Shown: positions 1 through 7,991 of the stretch, piece after piece
Numbering within the stretch: the stretch's first letter is position 1
Layout of the letters: each line of letters opens with the position of its first letter
Origin: Chloroflexota bacterium
GTDB lineage: Bacteria > Chloroflexota > Dehalococcoidia > UBA1127 > JACQUN01
NCBI GenBank assembly: GCA_016210285.1
Contig: JACQUN010000180.1
Coordinates: forward strand, 1 to 10,467
DNA: 10,467 bases
Direction of reading: 5' to 3'
Position numbers and translations under genes: made by a program
The notes under the pieces: generated by a model
Told to the model about the DNA's origin: nothing
The model's database searches: none
Seen by the model: the letters and a program-made list of their open reading frames with translations, nothing else

Positions 1-91
1 CATCGGCGCTGTACTTCTCCTTGAGCCAGGGGATGGCCACGGAGGTATCCAGACCCCCGCTGTAGGCCAGGACGATCTTCTGTGTTGGCAT
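1..91 (-). CDS. argG: Argininosuccinate synthase, N-terminal fragment (runs off left edge)
   Basis: Only the first 30 codons are in the window. The peptide begins [20 protein letters not shown], which carries the SGGLDTS ATP-pyrophosphatase P-loop (residues 11-17) diagnostic of argininosuccinate synthase. The enzyme joins citrulline and aspartate, with ATP cleaved to AMP and PPi, in the penultimate step of arginine synthesis in the cytoplasm. The ATG at 91 follows the argD stop (102-104) by 10 nt. The gap holds a strong Shine-Dalgarno sequence, AAGGGGG, about 6 nt before the start. It is therefore the last visible gene of the arg operon. The rest of the gene lies outside the window, so its integrity cannot be judged. 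Confidence 0.93.
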   Translation of the reverse strand, partial: MPTQKIVLAYSGGLDTSVAIPWLKEKYSAD

Positions 92-101
92 CTTGACCCC
101 C

Positions 102-1313
102 TTACAGGTTTTTCCCACCCCTGCTCTGGGTGAAGCGCTCCACCCCACGCTCAAGCCGCACAACTGCCCTGTCCACCTCGGCGGGCGTCACGGTGAGAGG
201 GGGCATGAAGCGGACCGCCGAAGGGCGGACGGGGTTCAGGAGCAGCCCTTCCTGGTTACACGCTCCGACCACGTCAAAGGAGACTGCCTCGTGAAACTCC
301 ACGGCCAGCAACAGCCCCAGGCCGCGGACCTCCTTGATGAAACCCTCATGGCGGGCCTTGACCTGCTCCAGCCCCGCCTTCAGGCGCTCTCCCATCCTGG
401 CGGCGTTCTCCGGCAGGTGGTGGCTGATGATGTACTCCGTGGCGGCGTAGGCGGAGGCGCAGGCCAGGGGGTTCCCGCCGAAGGTGGTGCCGTGGTCGCC
501 CGGACGGAGGACGTTGCACTTCTCCTTGCACAGGAAGGCCCCGATGGGAACCCCTCCCCCCAGCCCCTTGGCCAGGGTCACCACGTCGGGCACCGCCCCA
601 AAGTGCTGGTAGCCGAACATGGTGCCCAGGCGCCCCATTCCCGTCTGCACCTCGTCCAGGATGAGCAGGATGCCCCGCTCATCGCACCACTGGCGCGCAC
701 CCTTCAGATAGTCAGGGGAGGGCACGTTGACCCCGCCCTCCCCCTGCACCGGCTCCAGGAGCACGGCACAGGTCTTGTCCGTCGTGGCGCTCTGGATGGC
801 GGCCACGTCGTTGTAGTCCACGTGGAGGAAGCCCTCCGGCATGGGGGTGAAGGGCTCCTGGTAGTGTGGGTTGCCGGTGGCGGCCACCGCCGCCAGGGTG
901 CGCCCGTGGAAGGAGTTGTTGGTGGCGATGATCTCATAGGCGCCGTTGAGGTGGAGCTTGCCGTACTTGCGGGCCAGTTTGATGGCCCCCTCGTTGGCCT
1001 CGGCCCCGCTGTTGCAGAAGAACACCTTGTCCAGGCCGCTCTGCTCCACCAGCAGCTTTGCCAGCCTGAGCTGTGGGATGGTGTAGAACTGGTTGGAGGT
1101 CTGCAACAGGGTCGCCACCTGCTCCTGGACGGCCTTGACCACGGCAGGATTGCAGTGGCCGATGTTGTTCACCGCCCACCCAGCCGTGAAGTCCAGGTAC
1201 TCCTTCCCCTGCTCGTCCCAGACCAGCGTGCCCTCGCCTCGTACCAGGACGATGGGCTGGCGGCGGGCGCAGTACATGTAGTACTGCTGTTCCATCTCAA
1301 TCCAGTTGGTCAT
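102..1313 (-). CDS. argD: Acetylornithine aminotransferase (class III PLP enzyme)
   Basis: The 403-residue product has the usual length for ArgD. It would transfer the amino group of glutamate to N-acetylglutamate semialdehyde, giving N-acetylornithine. Visible class III aminotransferase signatures include NSGAEA at residues 101-106 (PLP phosphate binding), FHGRT at 135-139, an [10 protein letters not shown] segment near 185-194, [10 protein letters not shown] around 219-228 with Asp220 contacting the PLP ring nitrogen, and TLAKGLGGG with Lys249 as the Schiff-base lysine. The ATG at 1313 overlaps the stop of the upstream UPF0182 gene as ATGA, and an AAGGGGG Shine-Dalgarno sequence lies about 6 nt upstream inside that gene. 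Related enzymes (ornithine or succinylornithine/GABA aminotransferases) share these motifs, but the arg operon supports ArgD. Confidence 0.95.
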   Translation of the reverse strand: MTNWIEMEQQYYMYCARRQPIVLVRGEGTLVWDEQGKEYLDFTAGWAVNNIGHCNPAVVKAVQEQVATLLQTSNQFYTIPQLRLAKLLVEQSGLDKVFFCNSGAEANEGAIKLARKYGKLHLNGAYEIIATNNSFHGRTLAAVAATGNPHYQEPFTPMPEGFLHVDYNDVAAIQSATTDKTCAVLLEPVQGEGGVNVPSPDYLKGARQWCDERGILLILDEVQTGMGRLGTMFGYQHFGAVPDVVTLAKGLGGGVPIGAFLCKEKCNVLRPGDHGTTFGGNPLACASAYAATEYIISHHLPENAARMGERLKAGLEQVKARHEGFIKEVRGLGLLLAVEFHEAVSFDVVGACNQEGLLLNPVRPSAVRFMPPLTVTPAEVDRAVVRLERGVERFTQSRGGKNL

Positions 1314-4057
1314 GGCAAACCCCCTTCTGCCAGTTTCTGCAGGCGCTGCAGGCCCTCCTCCAGCCGCGCCAGGTTCTCCTTCAGGGTGCCAATGGCCTCA
1401 CCCAGGCGGCGGAGCTCCTGGCGGAGCTGCGCCGAGGCGGAGGCGGGAGCCTGGGGTGTGCCTGGCGTAGCAGGGGGCGAAACCACCGGAGGCGCAGCTC
1501 CCGCCACTCGCGCCAGGGCCTCTTGCAGGGTCGGCTCCATCACCACCTGCGTGCCGTTGGCCAGGATGACCCGCTTGAGCTCGGGAAAGGCGAGATTGGT
1601 GGACTGGAGGAAGATCGGCTCAGCGTAGAGGATGGTGTTCTCCATGGGGATCACCAGCAGATTCCCCCGCAGCACCTTGGAGCCTATCTGGCCCCAGAGG
1701 GTGAACTGCTGGGAGATGAAGGCGTCGTTGTCAATGCGCGCCTCCACCTGGGCAGGGCCATCAATCTGCTGCCCCTTGGGGAAGAAGAAGGCGACGAGCT
1801 TCCCGTAGTGCTCGCCATCGCTGCGGCCCGCAAGCCATGCCACCAGGTTGGGCCGGTTGGCCGGCGTGAAGGGCAGCAGCAGCACGAACTCCTCCCGCTC
1901 TTCCCCAGGCAGGCGCATGATGAGGTAGTAAGGCTCCAGGGGTTGCACGGCCCCAAAGAAGACCTCGTTGGGGATGCTCCACTGGTCCTCCTTGTTGAAG
2001 AAGACCGTGGCGTCCTTCATGTGGTACTGGAGGTACTTCTGGGACTGGACCCGAAAGAGGTCTTCAGGGTAGCGGATGTGGCTGCGCAGGGATGGCGGCA
2101 TGGTGTCGAGCGGCTGAAAGAGGGAGGGGAAGATCCTCTGATAGGTGAGGAGCAGGGGATCCTCCGGGTCAGCGACGTAGAAGGTCATCCGCCCGTCGTA
2201 GGGGCTGATGACCACCTTGACGCTATTCCGGATGTAGTTGAAGGAGCTCCCGAAGGGGCTGGAGTAGGGGTAGCGGTTCGTCACGGTGTAGGCGTCCTGG
2301 AGCCAGTAGAGCTGGCCGTCCGCCACGACAATGTAAGGGTCCCGGTCCAGGAGCAGGAAGGGGGCGACTGCCTTTACCCGCTCCTGGATCTGGCGCCGAT
2401 ACAGGATGCGGCTCTCCCCCGTGATCTCGGAGCTGATGCTCAGGTTGATGTCCCGGAACTGCCAGGCATAGGCCAGCCGCCGCAGGGGGTCGCTCAGTCG
2501 TACCCCCGTGGCTCCCGCATAGGTGGTGTAGACGGGGACGTCGGCCTCCGTGGGATAGTCGAACTCCTGGACCTTGGTGTTCACCACAACGTAGCCGGAC
2601 GTGTTCTCGCCGAAGTAGATCTCAGGCCGCTTCAGCTCAAAGGCCCCCTTTGGGGGGACGTCCTGCAGGAAAAAGATGGGGCGGCCCTCGGGGGTGTACT
2701 CGGTGACGGGGCTCATGGTGGCCCCGTAGCCGTGGGTGAACTGGAGGCGGCGGTTCACCCACCGCTGGGCCTCTGCAGGGAGCTTCTCTGGCGCCAGCTC
2801 CCGTGCGCCCAGCATGACCTGGCGGTACCGGTCCCCGACCTGGTAGCGGTCCACGTCCACGTCCACGAAGTCGTAGTAGAGGCGGATGAACTGGATCTGG
2901 TTCAGGGTGTCCTTGAGGGGGCGGTGGTCCCAGAGCCGAATGTTGGCCGTGGTGTCGCGGCTCCTCTCCAGGGCCTGGGCATCCAGGGCCTGGGCCTGAA
3001 TGGGATAGGTCTGCTCGTCCACCCGGTCCAGCCCGAAGGCGCGGCGGGTGAACTCGATGCTGGACTCAATGTAGGGGCGCTCCCGGCTCAGCTCGCTGGG
3101 CGTCACCTGGAATCGCTGCACCGTGGCCGGGTAGATCCAGGCCAGGAGGAGTACCCCGCCGACCCACAGGCCCAGGACCCCCACGAGCAGCCGCAGCCCT
3201 CGAATGAAGAAGGCGTTGACCAGGAGAAGAATGCCCCCTGCTGCCACCAGGGCCATGAGCACCCGCATGCCAGGGAGCCTTGCATGGATATCCGCATAGG
3301 TAGCACCGTAGACCGCCCCCCGGTGGGAGAACACGAGCTGGTGGATGTCGGTCCAGTAGTCGTAGAAGAACACAAACAGGAGGAGAGCCCCCAGCACGGA
3401 GAGGTGGACCCGCACCGGCGTTGTAAGGGCGAAGGCCGCTCCCCGCAGGCTGGAGTGAGCGAAATGCAGGGCCAGGGTCATCAGGAGGGCGACCAGGACC
3501 ACCCCCAGCAGCCACCCCTGAATGAAGATGTGAAGGGGCAGGGTGAACACGTAGAACGCCACGTCCTTGTGAAACAAGGGGTCCTGGACACCAAAGGAGG
3601 AGGCGTTTGTGAACCCCAGCAGCACGTTCCACCGCGCCGCGGCGGCAACCCCAAAGAGGATGGAGACGATGGCCAGCCCCACGACCACCCCCATAAGCAG
3701 CCAGCGACGCAGCATCTCTACGGCGTACTCCGGGAGTGGGGCAATCTGGGGACCTCGAGCGAACCGGTAGACCAGGATGACGTTGGCACCCCCGGCAGCC
3801 GCGAATCCCAGGGCCCCGGCGAAAAATAGCCAGATCTTGGTCAGCAGCACGGTGCGGAAGACATCCCTGTACCCGGCATCGCCGAACCACAGCCAGTCGG
3901 TGTACACCTGCCGGGCCCAGGAGAGAACGACGATGAAGACGATGAGCCCACCCATGAAGGCGCCCCAGAGCAGCGTGGGGCCAAGGCTCCGGGGAATGCC
4001 GGCGTCCTCAGGAGGATGCACCTGCTCCCCGCCTGGGCCTCCAAATGGAAACCGCAT
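1310..4057 (-). CDS. UPF0182 (COG1615) family large integral membrane protein
   Basis: The 915-residue protein matches the UPF0182 family in architecture. About seven hydrophobic segments occupy the first third (roughly residues 27-48, 71-97, 118-141, 170-199, 217-233, 265-285 and 288-309). A large, mostly soluble region with family-like stretches follows, such as ERPYIESSIEFTRRAFGLD near 326-344 and the acidic FVDVDVDRY segment. After a Pro/Ala-rich linker the C-terminus (about 875-910) is a heptad-like Leu/Glu/Arg coiled coil. Function in the family is unknown. The gene starts 12 nt after the argB stop, with GGAGAA overlapping that stop, and its own stop overlaps argD (ATGA), so it is cotranscribed with arginine genes. 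Whether this reflects an arginine-related role or only position cannot be told. Confidence 0.9.
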   Translation of the reverse strand: MRFPFGGPGGEQVHPPEDAGIPRSLGPTLLWGAFMGGLIVFIVVLSWARQVYTDWLWFGDAGYRDVFRTVLLTKIWLFFAGALGFAAAGGANVILVYRFARGPQIAPLPEYAVEMLRRWLLMGVVVGLAIVSILFGVAAAARWNVLLGFTNASSFGVQDPLFHKDVAFYVFTLPLHIFIQGWLLGVVLVALLMTLALHFAHSSLRGAAFALTTPVRVHLSVLGALLLFVFFYDYWTDIHQLVFSHRGAVYGATYADIHARLPGMRVLMALVAAGGILLLVNAFFIRGLRLLVGVLGLWVGGVLLLAWIYPATVQRFQVTPSELSRERPYIESSIEFTRRAFGLDRVDEQTYPIQAQALDAQALERSRDTTANIRLWDHRPLKDTLNQIQFIRLYYDFVDVDVDRYQVGDRYRQVMLGARELAPEKLPAEAQRWVNRRLQFTHGYGATMSPVTEYTPEGRPIFFLQDVPPKGAFELKRPEIYFGENTSGYVVVNTKVQEFDYPTEADVPVYTTYAGATGVRLSDPLRRLAYAWQFRDINLSISSEITGESRILYRRQIQERVKAVAPFLLLDRDPYIVVADGQLYWLQDAYTVTNRYPYSSPFGSSFNYIRNSVKVVISPYDGRMTFYVADPEDPLLLTYQRIFPSLFQPLDTMPPSLRSHIRYPEDLFRVQSQKYLQYHMKDATVFFNKEDQWSIPNEVFFGAVQPLEPYYLIMRLPGEEREEFVLLLPFTPANRPNLVAWLAGRSDGEHYGKLVAFFFPKGQQIDGPAQVEARIDNDAFISQQFTLWGQIGSKVLRGNLLVIPMENTILYAEPIFLQSTNLAFPELKRVILANGTQVVMEPTLQEALARVAGAAPPVVSPPATPGTPQAPASASAQLRQELRRLGEAIGTLKENLARLEEGLQRLQKLAEGGLP

Positions 4058-4069
4058 TGTGGTTTTCTC

Positions 4070-4891
4070 CTATCCGACTTGCGTTCCCAGGGTCCTCCCG
4101 TCCATGCACTCCAGCAGAGCGTGAGGGCGGCGCCCGTCCACGATCTGGGCGACGCCGACCAGCGGAAGGGCTTTCAGGCACGCCTCGACCTTGGGGATCA
4201 TGCCCCCTACCACCACGCCACCGGCCACGAGCGCCCTGGCCTGCTCCGCCGTGAGGCGAGGGATGACCCTGCGGGAGGAATCCATAACCCCCTCCACGTC
4301 AGTAAGAAAGACCAGGCTCCGGGCGCGCAAGGCTGCCGCCAGCTCTCCAGCGGCGGTATCGCCATTGATGTTGAGGAGGGTTGCCACGGGGCCGGTGCCC
4401 TCGGCGCAGCCAATACCCACCGGCGCTACCACGGGGATGTACCCGCTGCGTACCAGTTCGAGGATGGGTCCGGCCTGCACCTGGGTTACCTCCCCTACGA
4501 AACCCAGCTCCGGGTCCAGCACCCTGGCCTGGAGGACACCCCCATCGACTCCGCTGAGGCCCACCGCCCTGCCGCCAAGAGCCTGGATAGCGGCGACCAG
4601 TTGTTTGTTGACCAGCCCGGTGAGCACGGCCACCACCACCTCCAGGGTGGGTGCATCGGTCACGCGCAACCCCCGCACGAAGCGGGGGAGCGCGCCGGTG
4701 CGCTCCATCCACTGGGAGATGACCTTGCCCCCGCCATGCACCACGACGGGGATCGTCCCCCGCTGCTGGAGGGTGACAACGTCCGCCAGGGTGGTGTCGG
4801 CGTTGCCCAGGGTGCTGCCGCCGATCTTGATGACAATGGGGCCTTTTCTTTCGCTGCTCACACCGCTTTGGCTTTCTCTCCAGTGAGCCAC
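4070..4891 (-). CDS. argB: Acetylglutamate kinase
   Basis: The 273-residue product is an amino-acid-kinase-fold enzyme that phosphorylates N-acetylglutamate with ATP. Signatures visible are KIGGS at residues 22-26 (ATP phosphate binding), HGGGK at 52-56 (substrate/phosphate loop), NINGDTA at 174-180, LTDVEGV at 196-202 and IPKVE with Lys234, the conserved late catalytic lysine. The start used is GTG at 4891, preceded by GGAAGAGG that overlaps the TGA of a small upstream ORF. An alternative GTG at 4861 (residue 11) lies closer to the usual start relative to the KIGG motif. The N-terminus is too short for the extra helix of arginine-inhibited hexameric ArgB, so feedback inhibition of that type looks unlikely (inference). 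The next gene begins 12 nt downstream. Confidence 0.94.
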   Translation of the reverse strand: MAHWRESQSGVSSERKGPIVIKIGGSTLGNADTTLADVVTLQQRGTIPVVVHGGGKVISQWMERTGALPRFVRGLRVTDAPTLEVVVAVLTGLVNKQLVAAIQALGGRAVGLSGVDGGVLQARVLDPELGFVGEVTQVQAGPILELVRSGYIPVVAPVGIGCAEGTGPVATLLNINGDTAAGELAAALRARSLVFLTDVEGVMDSSRRVIPRLTAEQARALVAGGVVVGGMIPKVEACLKALPLVGVAQIVDGRRPHALLECMDGRTLGTQVG

Positions 4892-4897
4892 GAGGGC

Positions 4898-5107
4898 TCA
4901 GGCCTCTTCCAGGAGTGCCGCAGAGGGCCCGTGCTGGGAGAGAGGGGCACCCATGTTGTGCAGTGGCAGGTCCCCTGTGAGGTCGTTTCCCATGCACAGG
5001 ATGTCCTGGAACTGCCCGACCAGGAGACCGTGGGGGTGGAACACTTTCTGGCCCACTTCGGTGTGCGTTTTCATAGCCATGACTTCAACAACGAGAGGTC
5101 TGCCCAC
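4898..5107 (-). CDS. Small hypothetical ORF between argJ and argB
   Basis: The reading frame of 69 codons fills most of the 258-nt gap between argJ and argB. I do not recognise the product. It begins with GTG (5107), has alternative ATGs at 5080 and 5074, and ends TGA only 6 nt before the argB GTG, so the argB ribosome-binding site overlaps its stop. Codon third positions are clearly GC-rich, as in the neighbours, and there is no long hydrophobic segment or obvious motif; a His/Gly/Leu-rich middle part is visible. No convincing Shine-Dalgarno sequence precedes any of its starts, so translation would probably depend on reinitiation after argJ. It is in the same frame as both argJ and argB. It could be a genuine small protein, or merely an open spacer. 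Confidence 0.35.
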   Translation of the reverse strand: MGRPLVVEVMAMKTHTEVGQKVFHPHGLLVGQFQDILCMGNDLTGDLPLHNMGAPLSQHGPSAALLEEA

Positions 5108-5149
5108 GTTGTTCTTGCAACCAGTCGCCTGACGTTGCCTGGGGGTTCT

Positions 5150-6367
5150 CTAGGTGGAGTAGGCGCTGTTGAAGGTGACATACTCCTCGCTGAGGTCGCA
5201 TCCCCAGGCGGTGGCCGATGCCTTGCCCAGGCCCAGGCGGATGCGGAAGCGGACCTCTGGGCCGCGCATGTTGGCGACCACTGCCTCTTTGAAGAAGGGG
5301 ATGGGCATCCCCTGCTCCATGATGCAGACATCGTTGACATAGAGGGCGATGCGGCCCTCCTCGATGGCGACGCCGCTTCTCCCCGCAGCCGCAAGGACTC
5401 GTCCCCAGTTGGGGTCGTTCCCGTGGACAGCGGCTTTCACCAGGGTGGAGCTGACCACGGTCCGGGCTGCCGCACGGGCCTCCTGAAGAGAGGGCGCCTC
5501 CTCTACCGTCACCTCGATGAGCTTGGTGGCTCCCTCCCCGTCTCGGGCTATCTCTCTCGCTAGGCCAGTGCAGACGCGGTTCAGGGCGTCTTGGAAAGCC
5601 GCCGCGTTGGGGTCGCCCTGCCGGATGACCGGTCCTCCGGCGGCCCCGTTGGCCAGGATGAGAACGGTGTCATTGGTGCTGCTGTCCCCATCCACACTGA
5701 GCATATTGAAGGAGGCATCCACCGCCTCCTTGAGCGCCCCACGCAGGAAGTCTGGCTCCACCGTGGCGTCGGTGGTCAGGAAGGCCAGCATGGTGGCCAT
5801 GTTCGGGTGGATCATCCCTGAGCCCTTGCAGGCGCCCCCCACGGTGATGGTCGTCCCACCTGCAGAGAAGGTTGCGGCAGCCTCCTTGGGGTGCGAGTCG
5901 GTGGTGAGGATGGCCCGGGCGAAGGCGTGGCCTCCGTCCCTTGAGGTGCGGAGTTGCTGAAGGCCAGCCCGGATGAGGGCCATGGGCAGCTCAACCCCAA
6001 TGAGGCCGGTGCTACAGAAGAGGGTCTCTTCCACGGCGATGCCCAGCTTCCTGGCCGCCAGGGTGACGGTCTCCTGGGCGTCTCGCAATCCCTGCTCTCC
6101 CACGCAGGAGTTGGCGCACCCGCTGTTGACCACCACCGCCCTTGCCCGCCCTGGGGCGATGTGGCGCTGGGTCAGGACCACAGAGGAGGACTTGATTCGG
6201 TTGGTGGTGAAGGTGCCGGCAGCCGCTGCGGGCCGCTCGGAGAGGAGTATGCCCAGGTCAAGCTTGTCCTCCCCATAGGTCTTGAGGCCCGCATAGGTGG
6301 CCCCAGCCAAGTAGCCGTGCGGGCTGGTCACGGTGCCTCCCTGGACTATCGAGAGCTCCTCTGCCAT
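5150..6367 (-). CDS. argJ: Bifunctional glutamate N-acetyltransferase / ornithine acetyltransferase
   Basis: The 405-residue product is ArgJ, which moves the acetyl group from N-acetylornithine to glutamate (cyclic pathway) and, in bifunctional forms, can also use acetyl-CoA. The precursor cleaves itself at the conserved NMA|TML site. Here the motif GMIHPNMATML places the nucleophilic Thr at residue 192. Other family marks are NSGCAN (81-86), the oxyanion-type STG at 119-121, HGNDPNWGR (315-323) and the C-terminal NSAYST ending. I chose ATG 6367 (MAEELSIVQG) because it has a GAGGG Shine-Dalgarno sequence and sits about 45 nt after a good promoter. The 46 codons upstream are non-homologous-looking and cross that promoter. 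It is the first gene of the arg operon. Whether it is mono- or bifunctional cannot be read from sequence alone. Confidence 0.95.
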   Translation of the reverse strand: MAEELSIVQGGTVTSPHGYLAGATYAGLKTYGEDKLDLGILLSERPAAAAGTFTTNRIKSSSVVLTQRHIAPGRARAVVVNSGCANSCVGEQGLRDAQETVTLAARKLGIAVEETLFCSTGLIGVELPMALIRAGLQQLRTSRDGGHAFARAILTTDSHPKEAAATFSAGGTTITVGGACKGSGMIHPNMATMLAFLTTDATVEPDFLRGALKEAVDASFNMLSVDGDSSTNDTVLILANGAAGGPVIRQGDPNAAAFQDALNRVCTGLAREIARDGEGATKLIEVTVEEAPSLQEARAAARTVVSSTLVKAAVHGNDPNWGRVLAAAGRSGVAIEEGRIALYVNDVCIMEQGMPIPFFKEAVVANMRGPEVRFRIRLGLGKASATAWGCDLSEEYVTFNSAYST

Positions 6368-6419
6368 TGGCTTTCCCTCGCTCCTATTCTCTTCCCGACC
6401 CTCTCCCCGCACAGCCAGA

Positions 6420-6447
6420 AGTATAGCATAGCGCCAGGAAGGGACAA
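6420..6447 (-). promoter_or_regulatory. Sigma70-type promoter of the arg operon
   Basis: On the minus strand, TTGTCC (6442-6447) and TATACT (6420-6425) are separated by 16 nt. Transcription would start near 6413 and leave a leader of about 45 nt before the argJ ATG at 6367. The site lies just after the stop of the upstream DUF1385 gene. No ArgR-box dyad was evident to me in the leader. Confidence 0.6.
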
Positions 6448-6464
6448 GGGGTGGGAGCGGAGGC

Positions 6465-7421
6465 TCAGCCTGCCTCTCCCTCACGGCCTGCGCCCATGCT
6501 CTCACGGCCCTGGGCTGGGGGGATCAACCTGCCCGGAGCATCCCCTGTCCCTTCGTCTGCGGCCAGGGCTCGTTGCATCGCCAGTGCTGCAACCTCCATT
6601 TGGCCGGCGTCCGGCTGGCGAGTGGTGAGGGACTGAAGGGCAAGGCCCGGGGACATGAGCAAGCGCACCAGGGGGTTGCCGCTGTGGGCACCCGCCAGGC
6701 GCAGGAACTCATAGCTCACGGCGGCGATAGGAGGGACCAGGGCGACCCGGGAGAGCACGCTGAGCCACAGGGCTGGCCTTCCCAGCAGGGCGAAGACCAC
6801 GATGGAGACCACGGCGACCAGCAGCAGGAAGGCCGTGCCACACCGTGGGTGGGCTGTGGGATAGCGAGCCAGGCGCTCCACCTCGAGCGGGTCGCCGTGC
6901 TCGTAGGCGTGGACTGCCATGTGCTCCGCCCCGTGGTAGCCGAAGACGCGCTGGATGTCGCTGATGCGCCCCACCCCCCAGATGTACCCCACCAGGATCG
7001 CCAGGCGGAGGAGGCCCTCCAGCAGGTTGCTGACGAGGGAAGAGGCGATCACGGCGTCCAGGCTGCGTGTGGCGAGGAGCGGGAGAAGGAAGAAGAGGCC
7101 AATGCCCAGGGCGAGGGCGAGGACCATGCCCCCTGCCATCGCCCCTCTGCCGGGCGCCTTGCCCTTGTCCTCTTCGCCCAGAGCTATCTGCGCGGAGTAG
7201 TTGAGGGCGCGGAACCCCACGACCAGGGTCTCCAGCAGCACCACCACCCCGCGGACCAGGGGGAAGCGGCGCAGGGGGCCGCTGTAGATGGGGCTCACCG
7301 GGAGGTACGTGGTGTGAATGCCTCCATCGGGGCGGCGCACCGCCAGGGAGACGCAGCTCCGGCCCCGGATGAGCACGCCTTCCAGGACCGCCTGGCCGCC
7401 ATAGGAGAACCGGTCTGCCAC
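6465..7421 (-). CDS. DUF1385 (YqhQ-like) integral membrane protein
   Basis: The 318-residue product has the DUF1385 hallmarks: YGGQAVLEGV at residues 7-16, HGAEH at 163-167 followed by a YE pair, HPRCGT at 191-196 and LTTRQPD at 265-271. Hydrophobic stretches near 55-70, 97-117, 135-151, 198-214 and 218-236 indicate a multi-pass membrane protein. The histidine-rich and HPRC motifs could bind metal, but the family's biochemical role is not established. I chose the GTG at 7421 because GGAG lies 7 nt upstream and because the family normally begins just before the YGGQ motif; longer upstream frames would cross a terminator and overlap rpmE. It lies 92 nt after the rpmE stop. The C-terminal 40 residues are low-complexity Gly/Ala/Arg-rich and may be poorly conserved. 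Confidence 0.9.
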   Translation of the reverse strand: MADRFSYGGQAVLEGVLIRGRSCVSLAVRRPDGGIHTTYLPVSPIYSGPLRRFPLVRGVVVLLETLVVGFRALNYSAQIALGEEDKGKAPGRGAMAGGMVLALALGIGLFFLLPLLATRSLDAVIASSLVSNLLEGLLRLAILVGYIWGVGRISDIQRVFGYHGAEHMAVHAYEHGDPLEVERLARYPTAHPRCGTAFLLLVAVVSIVVFALLGRPALWLSVLSRVALVPPIAAVSYEFLRLAGAHSGNPLVRLLMSPGLALQSLTTRQPDAGQMEVAALAMQRALAADEGTGDAPGRLIPPAQGRESMGAGREGEAG

Positions 7422-7463
7422 TGTGGCACTCCGCACCGACCTGGAACGCCGGGGGGACCCGTG

Positions 7464-7498
7464 GAAAACAAAATCGGGGTGAGTTGGCCTCACCCCGA
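7464..7498 (-). terminator. Rho-independent terminator after rpmE
   Basis: Read on the minus strand, a perfect 10-bp GC-rich stem (TCGGGGTGAG paired with CTCACCCCGA) with loop GCCAA is followed immediately by TTTTGTTTTC. It begins 15 nt after the rpmE stop and should end the rplU-rpmA-rpmE transcript. The plus strand lacks a T tract, so it acts one way. Confidence 0.9.
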
Positions 7499-7513
7499 GG
7501 GGTCCGGTATCGC

Positions 7514-7717
7514 CTACTGAAGATTGTATTTCCGCTTCAGGCGCTCCACCCGACCCTCGGTGTCCACGATTCGCTGCTCTCCCGTGAAGTAAGGGTGGCA
7601 CTTGCTACACACCTCCACTCGGAGCGTGGGCTTGGTGGAGCCTGTGGTGAAGGTGTTCCCGCAAGCGCAGGACACCTGGGCTTCCGGGTGCCAGGCGGGG
7701 TGGATTTTTGCCTTCAT
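7514..7717 (-). CDS. rpmE: 50S ribosomal protein L31, zinc-binding form
   Basis: The 67-residue product has the normal L31 length and starts MKAKIHPAW. Cys17, Cys19, Cys37 and Cys40 (CAC and CSKC pairs) form the zinc ribbon of the C+ paralog, and the following HPYFTG segment is the usual L31 signature. It belongs to the large ribosomal subunit at the central protuberance and intersubunit bridge. GGGAGG lies 5 nt before the ATG and overlaps the rpmA stop region; the gap to rpmA is 10 nt, so the two are cotranscribed. A strong terminator follows. Zinc-form L31 genes are in some bacteria replaced by a zinc-free paralog on zinc starvation; no paralog is in this window. Confidence 0.97.
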   Translation of the reverse strand: MKAKIHPAWHPEAQVSCACGNTFTTGSTKPTLRVEVCSKCHPYFTGEQRIVDTEGRVERLKRKYNLQ

Positions 7718-7727
7718 GCAGCCTCCC

Positions 7728-7991
7728 TCAGGGGCCTTCTACGGGGTGGACGCTGGCCCGCTTGCGTTCGCGGGTGACGAATTCGAACTTGAGCCGACCA
7801 TCGGCCAGGGCGAAGAGGGTGTGGTCCCGGCCCAGGCCGACGTTCCGCCCCGGCAGGATGCGGGTGCCGCGCTGGCGCACGATGATGTTCCCTGCCCGGA
7901 CGATCTGGCCGTCGAACAGCTTGACGCCCAAGCGCTGCCCCTGGCTGTCGCGCCCGTTCCTGGAGGAGCCGCCCCCCTTCTTATGCGCCAT
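7728..7991 (-). CDS. rpmA: 50S ribosomal protein L27
   Basis: The 87-residue product begins [20 protein letters not shown], the classic L27 N-terminus that reaches towards the peptidyl-transferase centre. [11 protein letters not shown] and the GRDHTLFAL segment further on are also typical. It lacks the cleaved N-terminal leader found in Firmicutes L27 (no residues before MAHKK). The ATG at 7991 lies inside the end of rplU, an 11-nt overlap in a different frame, with GAGGTG about 7 nt upstream, so the two are translationally coupled. rpmE follows after 10 nt. Confidence 0.97.
   Translation of the reverse strand: MAHKKGGGSSRNGRDSQGQRLGVKLFDGQIVRAGNIIVRQRGTRILPGRNVGLGRDHTLFALADGRLKFEFVTRERKRASVHPVEGP

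Noticed and set aside
1523..3829. A 768-codon open frame on the plus strand opposite the UPF0182 gene, with other long plus-strand frames opposite argD, argB/argJ and DUF1385.
   Set aside because: These are antisense shadows of GC-rich coding DNA. Their products are low-complexity His/Gly/Glu/Pro-rich with no recognisable motif, and the minus-strand genes opposite are unambiguous.
6453..6480. Hairpin at the end of the DUF1385 gene (GGGA-GAGGC ... GCCTC-CGC-TCCC on the minus strand) as a terminator.
   Set aside because: It overlaps the stop codon, has an asymmetric bulge and is not followed by a T tract, so it is not convincing as an intrinsic terminator.
6368..6505. N-terminal extension of ArgJ by 46 residues.
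   Set aside because: It crosses the TTGTCC/TATACT promoter, overlaps the end of the DUF1385 gene, looks non-conserved, and ATG 6367 has a good ribosome-binding site.
7422..7601. Longer DUF1385 frame starting at 7601.
   Set aside because: It would read through the terminator hairpin and overlap most of the rpmE 3' half; GTG 7421 has a well-placed GGAG and matches the family start.
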